Assembly (NCBI GenBank): GCA_944474755.1
Contig: OX104111.1
Coordinates: forward strand, 115,140,545 to 115,204,544
Direction of reading: 5' to 3'
Length of the DNA: 64,000 nucleotides
Origin: Limnoperna fortunei
Taxonomy: Eukaryota; Mollusca; Bivalvia; Mytilida; Modiolidae
The translations under genes and the position numbers were made by a program. The notes below the pieces were generated by a model. It made no database searches, was not told the DNA's origin, and was given only the letters and a program-made list of their open reading frames with translations. This document shows positions 49,125 to 62,690 of this stretch, piece after piece (the first letter of the stretch is position 1; every line of letters starts with the position of its first letter).

Positions 49125-49462
49125 GTATATAAGGTGTAAACAGGCACTTTTGGTATATAATGCATTCTCTAGCATCCTATGTTACACCACAATGATAGCT
49201 TTTGCATTAAAGGTGTACTATATCCAACACCATGTAATTTTGGTTTATTAGGTGTAAAATAGCCTCCTGTGTAACCCCGGCATGATATCGTTGGTATATA
49301 AGGTGTATAATAGCCTCCTATGTTACCCTGCCATGATATCGTTGGTATATAAGGTGTACTATAGCCTCTAATGTAACCCTAACGTGACTTTTGGAATAAA
49401 AGGTGTACTATAGCCTCCCTGTCTTCATATCTGTGGTATATAAGGTGTACTATAGTCAGTAT
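49125..49462 (-). repeat. 51-bp minisatellite, right inner arm (mirror copy)
   Basis: Reverse complement of the 43949-44300 block, unit for unit. It differs by a 9-base deletion (TATGTTACC missing after GCCTCC near 49420) and by scattered substitutions. Confidence 0.8.
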
Positions 49463-50639
49463 GATGTTTGTATAAGGTATACATTGAGTTATACGAACTA
49501 TATCTAATGCAAGTACAAGCCGTGCATTGTAAAAAACTCACCACACGTCAGTATGATGTTTGTATAGAGCAGACATCGCGTTATATGAACCACATGTATA
49601 TATAATGCAAGTACAACTCATACATTGAGTAGTACAGCACAACAGGTCAGTCTGAGGTAAGTACAAAACGTACAATGTGTAAAACGCATCATATGTCAGT
49701 ATGATATTTGTTTAAAGCAGACATTGTACTATACCCACCACAGGTATATTGAATGCAAGTCGTAGACAGACATTGCGTTAAACAGCAGAACAAGTCAGTC
49801 TAATGTAAATACAAAACGTACATTTGGTAAAACGCACCGCATGTTAATACGATGTTTGCATGAAGCCGACATTGTGTTATAGGCCCGACGATTATATTTT
49901 ATGCAAGTACAATCCATACATTGTGTAAAACCCACCGCATGTTAATATAATGTCTATATAAAGCAAACATTCCGTTATATGAGCTACAAGTATATCTTAT
50001 GCAAGTGCAATCAATACATTGCGTTGTACAGCACAACACGTCATCCCGATATTATTCAAAACGTACATTGTTGTTAAACGAACCAGATGTCGGTATGATG
50101 TCTGTATAAAGCACACATTTTGTTATACCAACCACGATTATATTTGATTGATTGATTGGATGTATACTTTACGTCCAGCGAGCAGTATTTCGGCTATTTA
50201 GGACGGGAACAAGTTAACAAACAATAAATCAACTGAAAATGGGGTGGGATGGGTCACAGGAAATACAATTTTAACTGCCACTGTAAAAGTATGGAGTTTT
50301 GGGTAGAGACGGAGGACGTAGCCTTTTGTAGCGGCTGCAATGAGCCTACTCTTTTTCGAGATCTACAAAAAGGTCTTTGTCGTGCAAGGAGCGTGGCACT
50401 CTCCAAACACGTTACTTACTACGGTCCGTGGTCAGGCTTTCCGTATTATGACCTAACAATCCCCCAAACGAGAGGGTCTTCCTTACTTGCCACCCGTGGA
50501 CTCACTGGGCTGCTCTGTGGGTCGAGCACTAAGAACCTTCAAAATATTGTCCCAGCGAGATTATATTTGATGCAAGTAAAATCTATGCCTTACAGTGTAA
50601 AGCACAACAGGTCAGTATGATGTAAGTACAAAAGGTACA

Positions 50640-53600
50640 TGCACTGAGGTTGCGGGTTCGTGTCTCACTCTGGGCAGCGTATACTCGACTCCAATCTTAA
50701 TTGCCAAGGATTGCCATTTTCCCTACCGAAGGTCGACCGTTTTCTCCGGGTTCTCCGGTTTCCTCCCAATAAAATCTGAACGCCATGACATAGTTGACAA
50801 ATTCCTGACAATGGCGTTAAACATCATTCAAACAAAACGTATATTGTGCAAACGAACAACATGTCAGTATAATGCTTGTATAAAGCAGATATTGAGTTTA
50901 ACGCAACACATATATATCTAATGCAAGCACAATCCATGCATTGTGTAAAACGGACAACACATGTCAGTATGATGTTTCAATAGGGAAGACATCGCGTTAT
51001 ATGAAGCAGATGTATATCTAATGCAAGTGCAATCTATGTATTTAGTTTTACAGCACCACAGATCAGTCTGAAGTAAGTACAAAACGTACAATGTGTAAAA
51101 CGCATCACATGTCAGTATGATATTTGTATAAAGCAGCTATTGTGTTATAGCACCACGTGTATATTTAATACAAGTCGTAAACAGACATTGCGTTAAACAG
51201 CAGAACAAGTCAATCTAATGTAAATACAAAACGTACATTTAGTATAAAACAGACATTGTGTTATAGGCCCGACAATTATATTGTATGCAAGTACAATCCA
51301 TACATTGTGTAAAACGCACCGCATGTTAATATGATGTCTGTATAGAGCAAACATTGTGTTATATGAACCACAAGTATATCTTATGCAAGTACAATCAATA
51401 AGTTGCGTTGTACAGCACAACAGGTCATACCGATATTATTCAAAACGTACATTGTTGTTAAACGCAGTAGATGTCGGTATGATATCTGTATAAAGCACAC
51501 ATTTTGTTATACCCACCACGATTATATTTGATTGATTGATTGATTGATATGATGCATACTTTACGTCCAGCGAGCAGTATTTCGGCTATTCAGGGCTGGA
51601 ACAAGTTAACAAACAATAAATCAACTGAAAATGGGGTGGGAAGGGTCACGGGAAATACAATTTTGACTGCCAATGGAAAAGTATGGAGTTTTGGTTAGAG
51701 ACGGAGAACGTAGCCTTTTGTAGCATCTACAATGAGCCTACTCTTTTTCGAATTCTACAAAAGGGGTCTTTGCCATGCAAGGAGCGTGGCACTCTCCAAA
51801 CACGTTACCTACTACGGTCCGCGGTCAGGCTTTCCGTATTATGACCCCACCCCACCCCACAACGAGAGGGTCTCCCCAATAGGGGACGCGCTGGGCTGTT
51901 CTGTGGGTCGAGCACTGAGAACCCTCCCGGTATGATCCCAGCGATTATATTTGATGCAAGTAAAATTTATACATTGCATTGTATAGACCAACAGGCCAGT
52001 ATGATGTAAGAACAAAACGTACATGCACTAAGGTTGCGGGTTCGTGTCTCACCGCGGGCAGGGTGTACTCGATTCCAATCTTAATTGACAAGGATTGTCA
52101 GTTTTCCTACCGAAGGTCGGCTGTTTTATCCGGGTACTCCGGCTTCCTCCCCAATAAAATCTGAACGCCATGACATAGTTGATCTAATGCAAGCACAATC
52201 CATGCATTGTATAAAATGCACCACGTGTCAGTGTGATGTTTGTATGGAGCAGACATTGTGTTATATGAACCACAAGTATATCTAATGCAAGTACAATCCA
52301 TGCATTGTGTAAAACTCACCACATGTCAGTATAATGTTTGTATAAGAGCATACATTGCGTTATATGAAGTATATCTAATGCAAGTATAATCTATATATTT
52401 AGTTTAACAGCACCACAGATCAGTCTGAAGTAAGTACAAAACGTACAATGTGTAAAACGCATCACATGTCAGTATGATATTTGTATAAAGCAGCTATTGT
52501 GTTATAGCATCACATGTATATTAAATGCAAGTCGTAGACATACATTTCGTTAAACAGCAGAACAGGTCAGTCTAATGTAAATACAAAACGTACATTTGTT
52601 AAAACGCACCGCATGTTAGTACGATTTTTGTATAAAGGACACATTGTGTTATAGGCCCGACGATTATATTTTATGCAAGTACAATCCATACATTGTGTAA
52701 AATGCACCGCATGCTAACATAATGTCTGTATAGAGCAAACATTGCGTTATATGAACCACAAGTATATCTTATGCAATTACAATCAATGCGTTGCGTTGAA
52801 CAGCACAACAGGTCATCCCGATATTATTCAAAACATACATTGTTGTTAAACGCACCAGATGTCGTTATGATGTCTGTAGAAAGCACACATTTTTTATACC
52901 CACCACGACTATATTTGATTAATTGATTGATTGATTGATTGGATGTATACTTTACGTTTAGCGAGCAGTATTTTGGCTATTCAGGACGGGAACAAGTTTA
53001 CAAACAATAAATCAACTGAAAGTGGGGTGGGATGGGTCACGGGAAAAACAATTTGACTGCCACTGGAAAAGTATGGAGTTTTGGGTAGAGACGGAGAACT
53101 TAGCCTTTTGTAGCGGCTACAATGAGCAGACTCTTTTTCGAAGTCTACAAAAAAAGTCTTTGTCATGCAAGGAGCGCGGCACTCTCCAAACACGTTACCC
53201 ACTACGGTCCGCGGTCAGGCTTTCCGTATTATGACATAACAACCCCACCCACAACGAGAGGGTCTCCCCAATTCGCCTACCGGGGACGCGCTGGGCTGTT
53301 CTGTGGGTCGAGCACTGAGAACCCTCCCGGTATTGTCCCAGCGATTATATTTGATGTAAGTAAAATCTATACATTGTGTTGTATAGCACAACATGTCAGT
53401 ATGATATAAAAACAAAACGTACATGCACTAAGGTTGAGGGTTCGTGTCTCACCGCGGGCAGGGTGTACTCGACTATAATCTTAATTGACAAGGATTGTCA
53501 GTTTTCCTACCGAAGGTCGGCTGTTTTCTCCGGGTACTCCGGCTTCCTCCCCAATACAATCTGAACGCCATGACATAGTTGACAAATTCCTGACAATGGC

Positions 53601-56600
53601 GTTAAACATCATTCAAACAAATAAACAAAACGTATATTGTGCAAACGCACAACATGTCAGTATAGTGATTGTATAAAGCAGATATTGAGTTTTACGCAAC
53701 ACAAGTATATCTAATGCAAGCACAATCCATGCATTGTATAAAATGCACCACGTGTCAGTGTGATGTTTGTATAGAGCAGACATTGTGTTATATGAACCAC
53801 AAGTGTATCTTATGAAAGTACAATCCATGCATTGTGTAAAACTCACCACATATCAGTATGATGTTTGTATAGATCATACATTGCGTTATATGAACGACAA
53901 GTATATCTTATGCAAGTACAATCTATATATTTAGTGATAGAGCACCACAGATCAGTCTGAAGTAAGTACAAAACGCACAATGTGTAAAACGCATCATATG
54001 TCAGTATGATATTTGTATGAAGCAGCTATTGTGTTATAGCACCACATGTATATTTAATGCAAGTCGTAGACTGACATTACGTTAAACAGCAGAACCAGCC
54101 AGTCTAATATAAATACAAAAGGTACATTTAGTAAAACGCACCGCATGTTAGTACGATGTTCGTATAAAGCAGGCATTGTGTTATAGGCCCGACAATTATA
54201 TTGTATGCAAGTACAATCCATACATTGTGTAAAACACACAGCATGTTAACATGATGTCTGCATAGAGCAAACATTGCGTTATATGAACCACAAGTATATC
54301 TTATGCAATTACAATCAATACGATGCGTTGTACAGCACAACAGGTCATCCCGATATTATTCAAAACGTGCATTGTTGTTAAACGAGCCTTTTGTAGCGGC
54401 TACAATGAGCCTACTCTTTTTCGAATTCTACAAAAGGGGTCTTTGCCTTGCAAGGAGCGTGGCACTCTCCAAACACGATACCTACTACCGTCCGCGGTCA
54501 GGCTTTCCGTATTATGACCCCACCCCACAACGACAGGGTCTCCCCAATGCGCCAACCGGGGACGCGCTGGGCTGCTCTGTGGGTTGAGCACTGAGAACCC
54601 TCCCAGTATGGTCCCAACGATTATATTTGATGCAAGTAAAATCTATACATTGCGTTGTATAGAACAACAGGTCAGAATGATGTAAGTACAAAACGTACAT
54701 GCACTAAGGTTGCGGGTTCGTGTCTCACCGCGGGCAGGGTGTGCTTGACTCCAATCTTAATTGACAAGGATTGTCAGTTTTCCTACCGAAGGTCGGCTGT
54801 TTTCTCCGGGTACTCCGCCTTCCTCCCCCAAAAAATCTGAATGCCATGACATAGTGGACAAATTCCTGATACTGGCGTTAAACATCATTCAAACAAATAA
54901 ACAAAACGTATATTATGCAAACACACAACATGTCAGTATAGTGCTTGTATACAGCAGATATTGAGTTTTACTCAACACTAGTATATCTACTGCAAGCACA
55001 ACCCGTGCATTGTATAAAACGTACCACATGTCAGTGTGATGTTTGTATAGAGTAGACATTGTGTTATATGAACCACAAGTATATCTAATGCAAGTACAAT
55101 CCATGCATTGTTTAAAACTCACCACATATCAGTATGATGTTTGTATAGAGCATGCATTGCGTTATATAAAACGACAAGTATATCTTATGCAAGTACAATC
55201 CATGCATTGTGTAAAACTCACCACATATCAGTATGATGTTTGTTTAGAGCATACATTGCGTTATATAAAACGACAAGTATATCTTATGCAAGTACAATCT
55301 ATATATTTAGTTTTAGAGCACCACAGATCAGTCTGAAGTAAGTACAAAACGTACAATGTGTAAACGCATCACATGTCAGTATGATATTTGTATGAATCTA
55401 TACATTGCGTTGTATAGAACAACAGGTCAGTATGATGTAAGTACATGCACTAAGGTTGCGGGTTCGTGTCTCACCGCGGGCAGGGTGTACTCGACTCCAT
55501 TCTGTTTTCTGCGGGTACTCCGGCTTCCTCCCCAATAAAATCTGAACGCCATGTCATAGTTGACAAATTCCTGACAATGGCGTTAAACATCATTTAAAAA
55601 AATAAACAAAACGTATATTGTACAAACACACAACATGTCAGTATAGTGCTTGTATACAGAAGATATTGAGTTTTACGCAACACAAGTATATCTACTGCAA
55701 GCACAATCCATGCATTGTATAAAACGCAACACACGTCAGTGTGATGTTTGTATAGAGCATACATTGCGTTATATGAACGACAAGTATATCTAATGCAAAT
55801 ACAATCTATATATCTAGTGATAGAGCACCACAGATCAGTCTGAAGTAAGTAGAAAACGTACAATGTGCAAAACGCATCATATGTCAGTATGATATTTGTA
55901 TGAAGCAGCTATTGTTTAATAGCACCACATGTATAGTTAATGCAAGTCGTAGACAGACATTACGTTAAACAGCAGAACAAGTCAGTCTAATGTAAATACA
56001 AAACGTGCATTTGGTAAAACGCACCGCATGTTATTACGATGTTTGTATAAAGCAGACATTGTGTTATAGGCCCGACAATTATATTGTATGCAAGTACAAT
56101 CCATACATTGTGTAAAACACACCGCATGTTAACATGATGTCTGCATAGAGCAAACATTGCGTTATATGAACCACAAGTATATCTTATGCAATTACAATCA
56201 ATACGATGCGTTGTACAGCACAACAGGTCATCCCGATATTATTCAAAACGTGCATTGTTGTTAAACGAGCCTTTTGTAGCGGCTACAATGAGCCTACTCT
56301 TTTTCGAATTCTACAAAAGGGGTCTTTGCCGTGCAAGGAGCGTGGCACTCTCCAAACACGATACCTACTACCGTCCGCGGTCAGGCTTTCCGTATTATGA
56401 CCCCACCCCACAACGACAGGGTCTCCCTAATTCGCCAACCGGGGACGCGCTGGGCTGCTCTGTGGGTTGATCACTGAGAACCCTCCCAGTATGGTCCCAA
56501 CGATTATATTTGATGCAAGTAAAATCTATACATTGCGTTGTATAGAACAACAGGTCAGAATGATGTAAGTACAAAACGTACATGCACTAAGGTTGCGGGT

Positions 56601-59600
56601 TCGTGTCTCACCGCGGGCAGGGTGTGCTTGACTCCAATCTTAATTGACAAGGATTGTCAGTTTTCCTACCGAAGGTCGGCTGTTTTCTCCGGGTACTCCG
56701 CCTTCTTCCCCCAAAAAATCTGAATGCCATGACATAGTGGACAAATTCCTGATACTGGCGTTAAACATCATTCAAACAAATAAACAAAACGTATATTATG
56801 CAAACACACAACATGTCAGTATAGTGCTTGTATACAGCAGATATTGAGTTTTACTCAACACTAGTATATCTACTGCAAGCACAACCCGTGCATTGTATAA
56901 AACGTACCACATGTCAGTGTGATGTTTGTATAGAGTAGACATTGTGTTATATGAACCACAAGTATATCTAATGCAAGTACAATCCATGCATTGTTTAAAA
57001 CTCACCACATATCAGTATGATGTTTGTATAGAGCATGCATTGCGTTATATAAAACGACAAGTATATCTTATGCAAGTACAATCCATGCATTGTGTAAAAC
57101 TCACCACATATCAGTATGATGTTTGTTTAGAGCATACATTGCGTTATATAAAACGACAAGTATATCTTATGCAAGTACAATCTATATATTTAGTTTTAGA
57201 GCACCACAGATCAGTCTGAAGTAAGTACAAAACGTACAATGTGTAAACGCATCACATGTCAGTATGATATTTGTATGAATCTATACATTGCGTTGTATAG
57301 AACAACAGGTCAGTATGATGTAAGTACATGCACTAAGGTTGCGGGTTCGTGTCTCACCACGGGCAGGGTGTACTCGACTCCATTCTGTTTTCTGCGGGTA
57401 CTCCGGCTTCCTCCCCAATAAAATCTGAACGCCATGTCATAGTTGACAAATTCCTGACAATGGCGTTAAACATCATTTAAAAAAATAAACAAAACGTATA
57501 TTGTACAAACACACAACATGTCAGTATAGTGCTTGTATACAGAAGATATTGAGTTTTACGCAACACAAGTATATCTACTGCAAGCACAATCCATGCATTG
57601 TATAAAACGCAACACACGTCAGTGTGATGTTTGTATAGAGCATACATTGCGTTATATGAACGACAAGTATATCTAATGCAAATACAATCTATATATCTAG
57701 TGATAGAGCACCACAGATCAGTCTGAAGTAAGTAGAAAACGTACAATGTGCAAAACGCATCATATGTCAGTATGATATTTGTATGAAGCAGCTATTGTTT
57801 AATAGCACCACATGTATAGTTAATGCAAGTCGTAGACAGACATTACGTTAAACAGCAGAACAAGTCAGTCTAATGTAAATACAAAACGTGCATTTGGTAA
57901 AACGCACCGCATGTTATTACGATGTTTGTATAAAGCAGACATTGTGTTATAGGCCCGACAATTATATTGTATGCAAGTACAATCCATACATTGTGTAAAA
58001 CACACCGCATGTTAACATGATGTCTGCATAGAGCAAACATTGCGTTATATGAACCACAAGTATATCTTATGCAATTACAATCAATACGATGCGTTGTACA
58101 GCACAACAGGTCATCCCGATATTATTCAAAACGTGCATTGTTGTTAAACGAGCCTTTTGTAGCGGCTACAATGAGCCTACTCTTTTTCGAATTCTACAAA
58201 AGGGGTCTTTGCCGTGCAAGGAGCGTGGCACTCTCCAAACACGATACCTACTACCGTCCGCGGTCAGGCTTTCCGTATTATGACCCCACCCCACAACGAC
58301 AGGGTCTCCCCAATTCGCCAACCGGGGACGCGCTGGGCTGCTCTGTGGGTTGATCACTGAGAACCCTCCCAGTATGGTCCCAACGATTATATTTGATGCA
58401 AGTAAAATCTATACATTGCGTTGTATAGAACAACAGGTCAGAATGATGTAAGTACAAAACGTACATGCACTAAGGTTGCGGGTTCGTGTCTCACCGCGGG
58501 CAGGGTGTGCTTGACTCCAATCTTAATTGACAAGGATTGTCAGTTTTCCTACCGAAGGTCGGCTGTTTTCTCCGGGTACTCCGCCTTCTTCCCCCAAAAA
58601 ATCTGAATGCCATGACATAGTGGACAAATTCCTGATACTGGCGTTAAACATCATTCAAACAAATAAACAAAACGTATATTATGCAAACACACAACATGTC
58701 AGTATAGTGCTTGTATACAGCAGATATTGAGTTTTACTCAACACTAGTATATCTACTGCAAGCACAACCCGTGCATTGTATAAAACGTACCACATGTCAG
58801 TGTGATGTTTGTATAGAGTAGACATTGTGTTATATGAACCACAAGTATATCTAATGCAAGTACAATCCATGCATTGTTTAAAACTCACCACATATCAGTA
58901 TGATGTTTGTATAGAGCATGCATTGCGTTGTATAAAACGACAAGTATATCTTATGCAAGAACAATCCATGCATTGTGTAAAACTCACCACATATCAGTAT
59001 GATGTTTCTTTAGAGCATACATTGCGTTATATAAAACGACAAGTATATCTTATGCAAGTACAATCTATATATTTAGTTTCAGAGCACCACAGATCAGTCT
59101 GAAGTAAGTACAAAACGTACAATGTGTAAACGCATCACATGTCAGTATGATATTTGTATGAATCTATACATTGCGTTGTATAGAACAACAGGTCAGTATG
59201 ATGTAAGTACATGCACTAAGGTTGCGGGTTCGTGTCTCACCGCGGGCAGGGTGTACTCGACTCCATTCTGTTTTCTGCGGGTACTCCGGCTTCCTCCCCA
59301 ATAAAATCTGAACGCCATGTCATAGTTGACAAATTCCTGACAATGGCGTTAAACATCATTTAAAAAAATAAACAAAACGTATATTGTACAAACACACAAC
59401 ATGTCAGAATAGTGCTTGTATACAGAAGATATTGAGTTTTACGCAACACAAGTATATCTACTGCAAGCACAATCCGTGCATTGTATAAAACGCAACACAC
59501 GTCAGTGTGATGTTTGTATAGAGCATACATTGCGTTATATGAACGACAAGTATATCAAATGCAAATACAATCTATATATCTAGTGATAGAGCACCACAGA

Positions 59601-62600
59601 TCAGTCTGAAGTAAGTAGAAAACGTACAATGTGTAAAACGCATCACATGTCAGTATGATATTTGTATGAAGCAGCTATTGTTTTATAGCACCACATGTAT
59701 AGTTAATGCAAGTCGTAGACAGACATTACGTTAAACAGCAGAACAAGTCAGTCTAATGTAAATACAAAACGTGCATTTGGTAAAACGCACCGCATGTTAT
59801 TACGATGTTTGTATAAAGCAGACATTGTGTTATAGGCCCGACAATTATATTGTATGCAAGTACAATCCATACATTGTGTAAAACACACCGCATGTTAACA
59901 TGATGTCTGCATAGAGCAAACATTGCGTTATATGAACCACAAGTATATCTTATGCAATTACAATCAATACGATGCGTTGTACATCACAACAGGTCATCCC
60001 GATATTATTCAAAACGTGCATTGTTGTTAAACGAGCCTTTTGTAGCGGCTACAATGAGCCTACTCTTTTTCGAATTCTACAAAAGGGGTCTTTGCCGTGC
60101 AAGGAGCGTGGCACTCTCCAAACACGATACCTACTACCGTCCGCGGTCAGGCTTTCCGTATTATGACCCCACCCCACAACGACAGGGTTTCCCCAATTCG
60201 CCAACCGGGGACGCGCTGGGCTGCTCTGTGGGTTGAGCACTGAGAACCCTCCCAGTATGGTCCCAACGATTATATTTGATGCAAGTAAAATCTATACATT
60301 GCGTTGTATAGAACAACAGGTCAGAATGATGTAAGTACAAAACGTACATGCACTAAGGTTGCGGGTTCGTGTCTCACCGCGGGCAGGGTGTGCTTGACTC
60401 CAATCTTAATTGACAAGGATTGTCAGTTTTCCTACCGAAGGTCGGCTGTTTTCTCCGGGTACTCCGCCTTCCTCCCCAAAAAAATCTGAATGCCATGACA
60501 TAGTTGACAAATTCCTGATACTGGCGTTAAACATCATTCAAACAAATAAACAAAACGTATATTATGCAAACACACAACATGTCAGTATAGTGCTTGTATA
60601 CAGCAGATATTGAGTTTTACTCAACACTAGTATATCTACTGCAAGCACAACCCGTGCATTGTATAAAACGTACCACATGTCAGTGCGATGTTTGTATAGA
60701 GTAGACATTGTGTTATATGAACCACAAGTATATCTAATGCAAGTACAATCCATGCATTGTTTAAAACTCACCACATATCAGTATGATGTTTGTATAGAGC
60801 ATGCATTGCGTTATATAAAACGACAAGTATATCTTATGCAAGTACAATCCATGCATTGTGTAAAACTCACCACATATCAGTATGATGTTTGTTTAGAGCA
60901 TACATTGCGTTATATAAAACGACAAGTATATCTTATGCAAGTACAATCTATATATTTAGTTTTAGAGCACCACAGATCAGTCTGAAGTAAGTACAAAACG
61001 TACAATGTGTAAACGCATCACATGTCAGTATGATATTTGTATGAATCTATACATTGCGTTGTATAGAACAACAGGTCAGTATGATGTAAGTACAAAACGA
61101 ACATGCACTAAGGTTGCGGGTTCGTGTCTCACCGCGGGCAGGATGTACTCGACTCCAATCTGTTTTCTCCGGGTACTCCGGCTTCCTCCCCAATAAAATC
61201 TGAACGCCATGTCATAGTTGACAAATTCCTGACAATGGCGTTAAACATCATTTAAAAAAATAAACAAAACGTATACTGTACAAACACACAACATGTCAGT
61301 ATAGTGCTTGTATACAGAAGATATTGAGTTTTACGCAACACAAGTATATCTACTGCAAGCACAATCCATGCATTGTATAAAACGCAGCACACGTCAGTGT
61401 GATGTTTGTATAGAGCATACATTGCGTTATATGAACGACAAGTATATCAAATGCAAATACAATCTATATATCTAGTGATAGAGCACCACGGATCAGTCTG
61501 AAGTAAGTACAAAACGTACAATGTGTAAAACGCATCACATGTCAGTATGATATTTGTATGAAGCAGCTATTGTTTTATAGCACCACATGTATAGTTAATG
61601 CAAGTCGTAGACAGACATTACGTTAAACAGCAGAACAAGTCAGTCTAATGTAAATACAAAACGTGCATTTGGTAAAACGCACCGCATGTTAGTACGATGT
61701 TTGTATAAAGCAGACATTGTGTTATAGGCCCGACGATTTTATTTTATGCAAGTACAATCCATACATTTTGTAAAACGCACCGCATGTTAATTTGATGTCT
61801 GTATTGAGCAAACATTGCGTTATATGAACCACAAGTATATCTAATGCAAGTACAATCAATACGTTGCGTTGTACAGAACAACAGGTCATCCCGATATTAT
61901 TCAAAACGTACATTATTGTTAAACGCACCAGATGTCGGTATGATATCTGTATAAAGCACACATTTTTGTTATACCCACCACGATAACATTTAATTGATTA
62001 ATTGGATGTATATCATACGTCCAGCGAGCAGTATTTCGGCTACTCGGGACGGGAACAAGTTAACAAACAATAAATCAACTGAAAATGGGGTGGGATGGGT
62101 CACGGGAAATACAATTTTGACTGCCACTGGAAAAGTATGGAGTTTTGGGTAGGGACGTAGAACGTAGCCTTTTGTAGCGGCTACAATGAGCCTACTCTTT
62201 TTCGAATTCTACAAAAAAGGTCCTTGTCGTGCAAGGAGCGTGGCACTCTCCAAACACGTTACCCATTACTGTCCGGGTTCAGGCTTTCCGTATTATGACC
62301 TAACAATCCCACCCCACAACGAGAGGGTCTCCCCAATTCGCCTACCGGGGACGCGCTGGGCTGCTCTCTGGGTCGAGCACTGAGAACCCTCCCGGTATGA
62401 TCCCAGCGATTATATTTGATGCAAGTAAAATATGTACATTGCGTTGTATAGACCAACAGGTCAGTATGATGTAAGTACAAAATGTACATGCACTCAGGTT
62501 GCGGGTTCGTGTCTCACCGCTGGCAGGGTGTACTTGACTACAATCTTAATTGACAAGGATTGCTAGTTTTCCTACCGAAGGTCGGCTGTTTTCTCCGGGT

Positions 62601-62690
62601 ACTCCGGTTTCCTCCCCAATAAAATCTGGACGCCACGACATAGTTATCAAATTCCTGACAACGGCGTTAAACATCATTCAAACAAATAAA
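50640..62690 (+). mobile_element. Twelve right-array copies of the same truncated SINE insertion
   Basis: Approximate copies: 50640-50835, 52030-52180, 53425-53630, 54690-54900, 55445-55610, 56580-56785, 57330-57490, 58463-58670, 59210-59375, 60345-60550, 61108-61265, 62490-62695. Junctions are as on the left (ACATGCACTAAGG at one end, AAACAAAACGTAT at the other). The copies near 55.4, 57.3, 59.2 and 61.1 kb share an internal deletion that removes the CAATCTTAATTGACAAGG segment. Confidence 0.75.
53940..61718 (-). repeat. Higher-order repeat of 1,883 bp, about four near-identical copies
   Basis: Landmarks recur at exactly 1,883-bp spacing: 54303/56186/58069/59952, 54655/56538/58421/60304, 55043/56926/58809. 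Each unit carries a 5'-shortened module that starts abruptly at CCTTTTGTAGCGGCTAC without the (CAAT)n tract, plus two SINE fragments, the second with an internal deletion. This unit has no multicopy counterpart on the left arm. Confidence 0.9.

Larger units (their letters stand above)
46640..49462 (-). repeat. Right inner arm of the palindrome (non-satellite)
   Basis: Mirror of 43946-46597. It carries a ~155-bp segment (46663-46818) that the left arm lacks; otherwise it is collinear with small indels, for example a G-run of different length near 47734. Confidence 0.8.
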
